Source: Clostridiales bacterium UBA7568 (GTDB lineage: Bacteria > Bacillota > Clostridia > Oscillospirales > CAG-272). Taken from it: DNA of 64,000 nt. Each line of letters begins with the position of its first letter. The stretch's first letter is position 1. The DNA lies in assembly GCA_002479075.1 (NCBI GenBank), contig DLLG01000010.1, forward strand, positions 1 through 64,000. Reading direction: 5' to 3'. The translations under genes were made by a program, and so were the position numbers. Under the pieces are notes generated by a model that ran no database searches, was not told the origin of the DNA, and saw only the letters and a list, made by a program, of their open reading frames with translations. Below are positions 61,871-64,000 of the stretch, piece by piece.

Positions 61871-63382
61871 TTATTTTATTTGAATTTCTGCCCAATGGAT
61901 TTTTATATTTTCATCGGGCGAGGAAAATTCCGCCTCCGTAACGATCGGCAGAGCCTGCGGGAGATCAATTTCATAAGCAAAGTACCGCATATCGCCGTAA
62001 GCAAGCTCCGGCGGAGGAACCTCCCCCGCAAAAGCGCATCGCTTCGCATTTGCGTAAACGGTTATTTTGTCGCCTGTAAGCTCGGGTTTACATTCCGTGC
62101 CGATTATCAGCCGTGCGATTTTTTCGCCCGGGACAGTTCCCGTCGGTATTCTGAGAGCCGAAAAGCCGGAGCCGACCGTAATCGGCAGGGGGCGTCTTGA
62201 CGGAAGACCGACAGCGGAAGTATCGCTGTAAGTGACGATATGACGGCGGGGAGAAGCGGACTGCTTTTCCGCATCGCCTATCGTGCAGAGAAATTTTCTG
62301 TAATTACTTTTTTCGAAAAGCGGCTTTGATTCTGCGTCGACCTGATCGATGATGTCCATAAAATTGAAAAGATAAATGTCATCTGCACCCATAGCCGTAT
62401 ATGCGCAAGCCATTCCGAGCGAGCTCTCCGCCGTGCCGAAGAGATATTTTCTGCCCCTGCGGTTGTATGCGTCGAGAAGCACGTCGAGCCCTGCCGCAAG
62501 GCGGATTTTTTTGCCGCGGAGAAGCCTTTTCCAAAAGTCTATCGGCATATCGGAATCCGCCGACGACCAGCGGGGAGAGACGGTTATCAGATCGAAATAT
62601 CCGCGATTTACCCATTCGACGGCGTCAAAGCCGAGCCGAAGCGCCTTCTCCGGCGAATCCGGCAGACGGATTCCGATGCTTATCCTGTGTCCCCGCGCTT
62701 CTTCAAAGCGGCGGACAAGAGCGACGGCTTTTTCTATAAAATCCGTCATTATTTCAATCCCCGCATACTCCCTGCCGACGCCGAAGCAATATATTTCCCG
62801 CATAAAATCGAGTTCTATTCCGTCAGCGTCAAACGCTTCGAGCGCCTCTGATATGACGGAGAGATAATATTCCCGAACCGCGGGGAAGGTATAATCGAGG
62901 GCGTATTCGTAATAGCCCGAAGGGGTGCGGTAGCCTGCGCGTAGATATTCCGGATGCGACCTTGAAAAGCCGCTCGGCAAAAATGCGTCCTCGTCGCCCG
63001 CGTTATGAATGTCGTTCATACGGACGGAAATCCAGGGCTTTATGCCGTTTTTCCGCAGACGGTCTATCCATATGCTGTGGATGTCAAGCCCCTTATCAAG
63101 CGTTTCGCAAAGGAGGCGTGTGCTCTTTATGATGGGGTCGTTTTCCCGTCCGGAGAGCTTGCCCGCTTTTTCCCAAGTCCTGTATTTATCGCATACTGAC
63201 TCGATTGTTTTTGTTCTGAAATGCGGCAGGCTTGCGTTTACGCAGATCAGAAAATCCGTTATGTTTGTGCCGGCGTAGCCGTCGATAAAGTCCGTAAGCT
63301 CCTTTTCGGAAAGCTCGGTTACCCCTGCCTGCGCTCTTGTATATACGAAATGATTCGGGTCTTCACTGAATATCAAGCCCAT
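61871..63382 (-). CDS. Glycoside-hydrolase-like TIM-barrel protein of unknown specificity
   Basis: A 503-aa cytosolic protein. The first 340 residues read as a TIM barrel of the glycosyl-hydrolase-like type, with VREYYLSVISEALEAFDADG, IELDFMRE and ISIGIRLPDS, and conserved acidic residues at strand ends. The last 130 residues are beta-rich and may be a C-terminal accessory domain. There is no signal peptide. Reaction and substrate are not identified. It ends facing asnA and lies 16 bp downstream of recG, probably co-transcribed. Confidence 0.65.
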   Translation of the reverse strand: MGLIFSEDPNHFVYTRAQAGVTELSEKELTDFIDGYAGTNITDFLICVNASLPHFRTKTIESVCDKYRTWEKAGKLSGRENDPIIKSTRLLCETLDKGLDIHSIWIDRLRKNGIKPWISVRMNDIHNAGDEDAFLPSGFSRSHPEYLRAGYRTPSGYYEYALDYTFPAVREYYLSVISEALEAFDADGIELDFMREIYCFGVGREYAGIEIMTDFIEKAVALVRRFEEARGHRISIGIRLPDSPEKALRLGFDAVEWVNRGYFDLITVSPRWSSADSDMPIDFWKRLLRGKKIRLAAGLDVLLDAYNRRGRKYLFGTAESSLGMACAYTAMGADDIYLFNFMDIIDQVDAESKPLFEKSNYRKFLCTIGDAEKQSASPRRHIVTYSDTSAVGLPSRRPLPITVGSGFSALRIPTGTVPGEKIARLIIGTECKPELTGDKITVYANAKRCAFAGEVPPPELAYGDMRYFAYEIDLPQALPIVTEAEFSSPDENIKIHWAEIQIK

Positions 63383-63398
63383 AAATTTTCCTTTCGTT

Positions 63399-64000
63399 CT
63401 ACGACGCTCCCGCGCCCGTTATTTTTTCTATCCGACGGCGTGTTCCCTCGTTTTCGGGAAGGACGAGATACGGGTCGGTTTTTCTTGTTTCCTCCGCCGC
63501 CGCAAAGGCGTCGTGCAAAAGTTTGCTATCGCCGAGGGAGCCGAATTTCATCTCAACCCCGCCGGACTGACGTATCCTGCCGCCCGCCTGCGCGATAAAG
63601 TCGCCGGGACCTCTCAGCTCAAGATCCTTTTCGGCGATTTTGTAGCCGTCCTGCGTTGAACACATAACATTCAGCCTTGCGCGGGATTTTTCGCTCTTTG
63701 AATCCGAAACGAGTATGCAATACGATTTTCTATTGCCCCTGCCGACTCTTCCGCGGAGCTGATGCAGCTGAGAAAGCCCAAAGAACTCCGCATTTTCGAC
63801 TATCATAAGCGAGGCGTTCGGAACGTTGACTCCGACCTCGATGACCGTTGTCGAAACGAGAATATCGATTTTTCCCGCCGCAAATTCAGCCATCGTTTTT
63901 TCCTTCTGCGCGCTTTTCATCTTTCCGTGAATAAATGCGACGCGCAGATCGGGGAATTCAACCTCGGAGAGGTGCTTTGCATAATCGACGGCGGTCTTCA
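63399..64000 (-). CDS. recG: ATP-dependent DNA helicase RecG (3' part, cut by the window edge)
   Basis: About 200 C-terminal residues of RecG. The reading frame continues beyond 64000. Helicase motifs V and VI are visible (STTVIEVGVNVPNAS and QLRGRVGRG), followed by the C-terminal LELRGPGDF block. RecG is a branch-migration helicase for stalled forks. The N-terminal wedge domain and motifs I-III lie outside the window. Confidence 0.96.
   Translation of the reverse strand, partial: KTAVDYAKHLSEVEFPDLRVAFIHGKMKSAQKEKTMAEFAAGKIDILVSTTVIEVGVNVPNASLMIVENAEFFGLSQLHQLRGRVGRGNRKSYCILVSDSKSEKSRARLNVMCSTQDGYKIAEKDLELRGPGDFIAQAGGRIRQSGGVEMKFGSLGDSKLLHDAFAAAEETRKTDPYLVLPENEGTRRRIEKITGAGAS

Noticed and set aside
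1..64000. CRISPR arrays, rRNA genes and complete insertion sequences
   Set aside because: No regularly spaced direct repeats, no rRNA conserved segments and no transposase genes were found; the only mobile trace is the integrase fragment.

Overview
The window looks like chromosome from a spore-forming, anaerobic, low-to-mid GC Bacillota (class Clostridia, probably an Oscillospiraceae/Ruminococcaceae-like gut lineage). The grounds are sporulation genes (ylbJ, yqfC, yqfD), a one-piece pyruvate:ferredoxin oxidoreductase, an AbrB-type regulator with a C-terminal CxxC pair, a cyclic-di-AMP receptor, consensus SigA promoters (TTGACA-N17-TATAAT) and strong AGGAGG ribosome-binding sites. No genus is claimed.

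Layout. 20-9536: mutS2 with a small cysteine-rich partner, then the divergent sporulation pair ylbJ / yqfC-yqfD. The latter runs into phoH-ybeY-era-recO-SDR, a typical clostridial housekeeping run. 9727-18750: YfhO-like membrane protein, rqcH (NFACT), a LURP-one protein and PFOR. 18882-22655: alpha/beta hydrolase and the Trk potassium system (trkH, trkA). 22814-25571: a cupin and a large secreted protein with a SipW-type signal peptide, a TasA-like domain and a beta-helix, preceded by a roughly 280-nt hairpin-rich leader. 25621-27851: a darA (c-di-AMP receptor)-marR-MATE operon with an 18-bp perfect palindrome at its promoter. 27965-33163: a LytTR response regulator, a soluble GHKL kinase and a paired ABC exporter, with 21-bp-phased direct repeats in front of the exporter.

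33343-40927 is accessory: small membrane protein, NUDIX hydrolase, AlkZ-like protein, a YdeI pseudogene, three XRE regulators (two with TPR-like tails, divergently arranged), an integrase C-terminal scar, a second MATE transporter and tRNA-Pro. 41071-47385 (minus strand) is a core block: rpmH-rnpA-yidD-yidC-khpB-mnmE-birA, then rplJ-rplL behind an L10-leader attenuator. Here mnmE is followed by birA and rplJL rather than mnmG, and dnaA is not beside rpmH.

47580-54043: a cytoplasmic-type amidase, GDPD, an MFS permease, a PAP2 phosphatase overlapping a methyltransferase by 89 bp, a ROK sugar kinase and a second methyltransferase. 54100-57922: a coupled amino-sugar operon (stand-alone hexapeptide acyltransferase, glmM, glmS). 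58195-64000: tRNA-Tyr and tRNA-Thr, a lipoprotein, a lipoprotein cyclophilin, AbrB, asnA, a TIM-barrel hydrolase-like protein and the 3' part of recG.

The most interesting candidates are the c-di-AMP receptor/MarR/efflux operon, the LytTR/soluble-kinase/ABC module with its operator, the hairpin-rich leader of the SipW-type protein, and the facing XRE-TPR regulator pair in the accessory zone.
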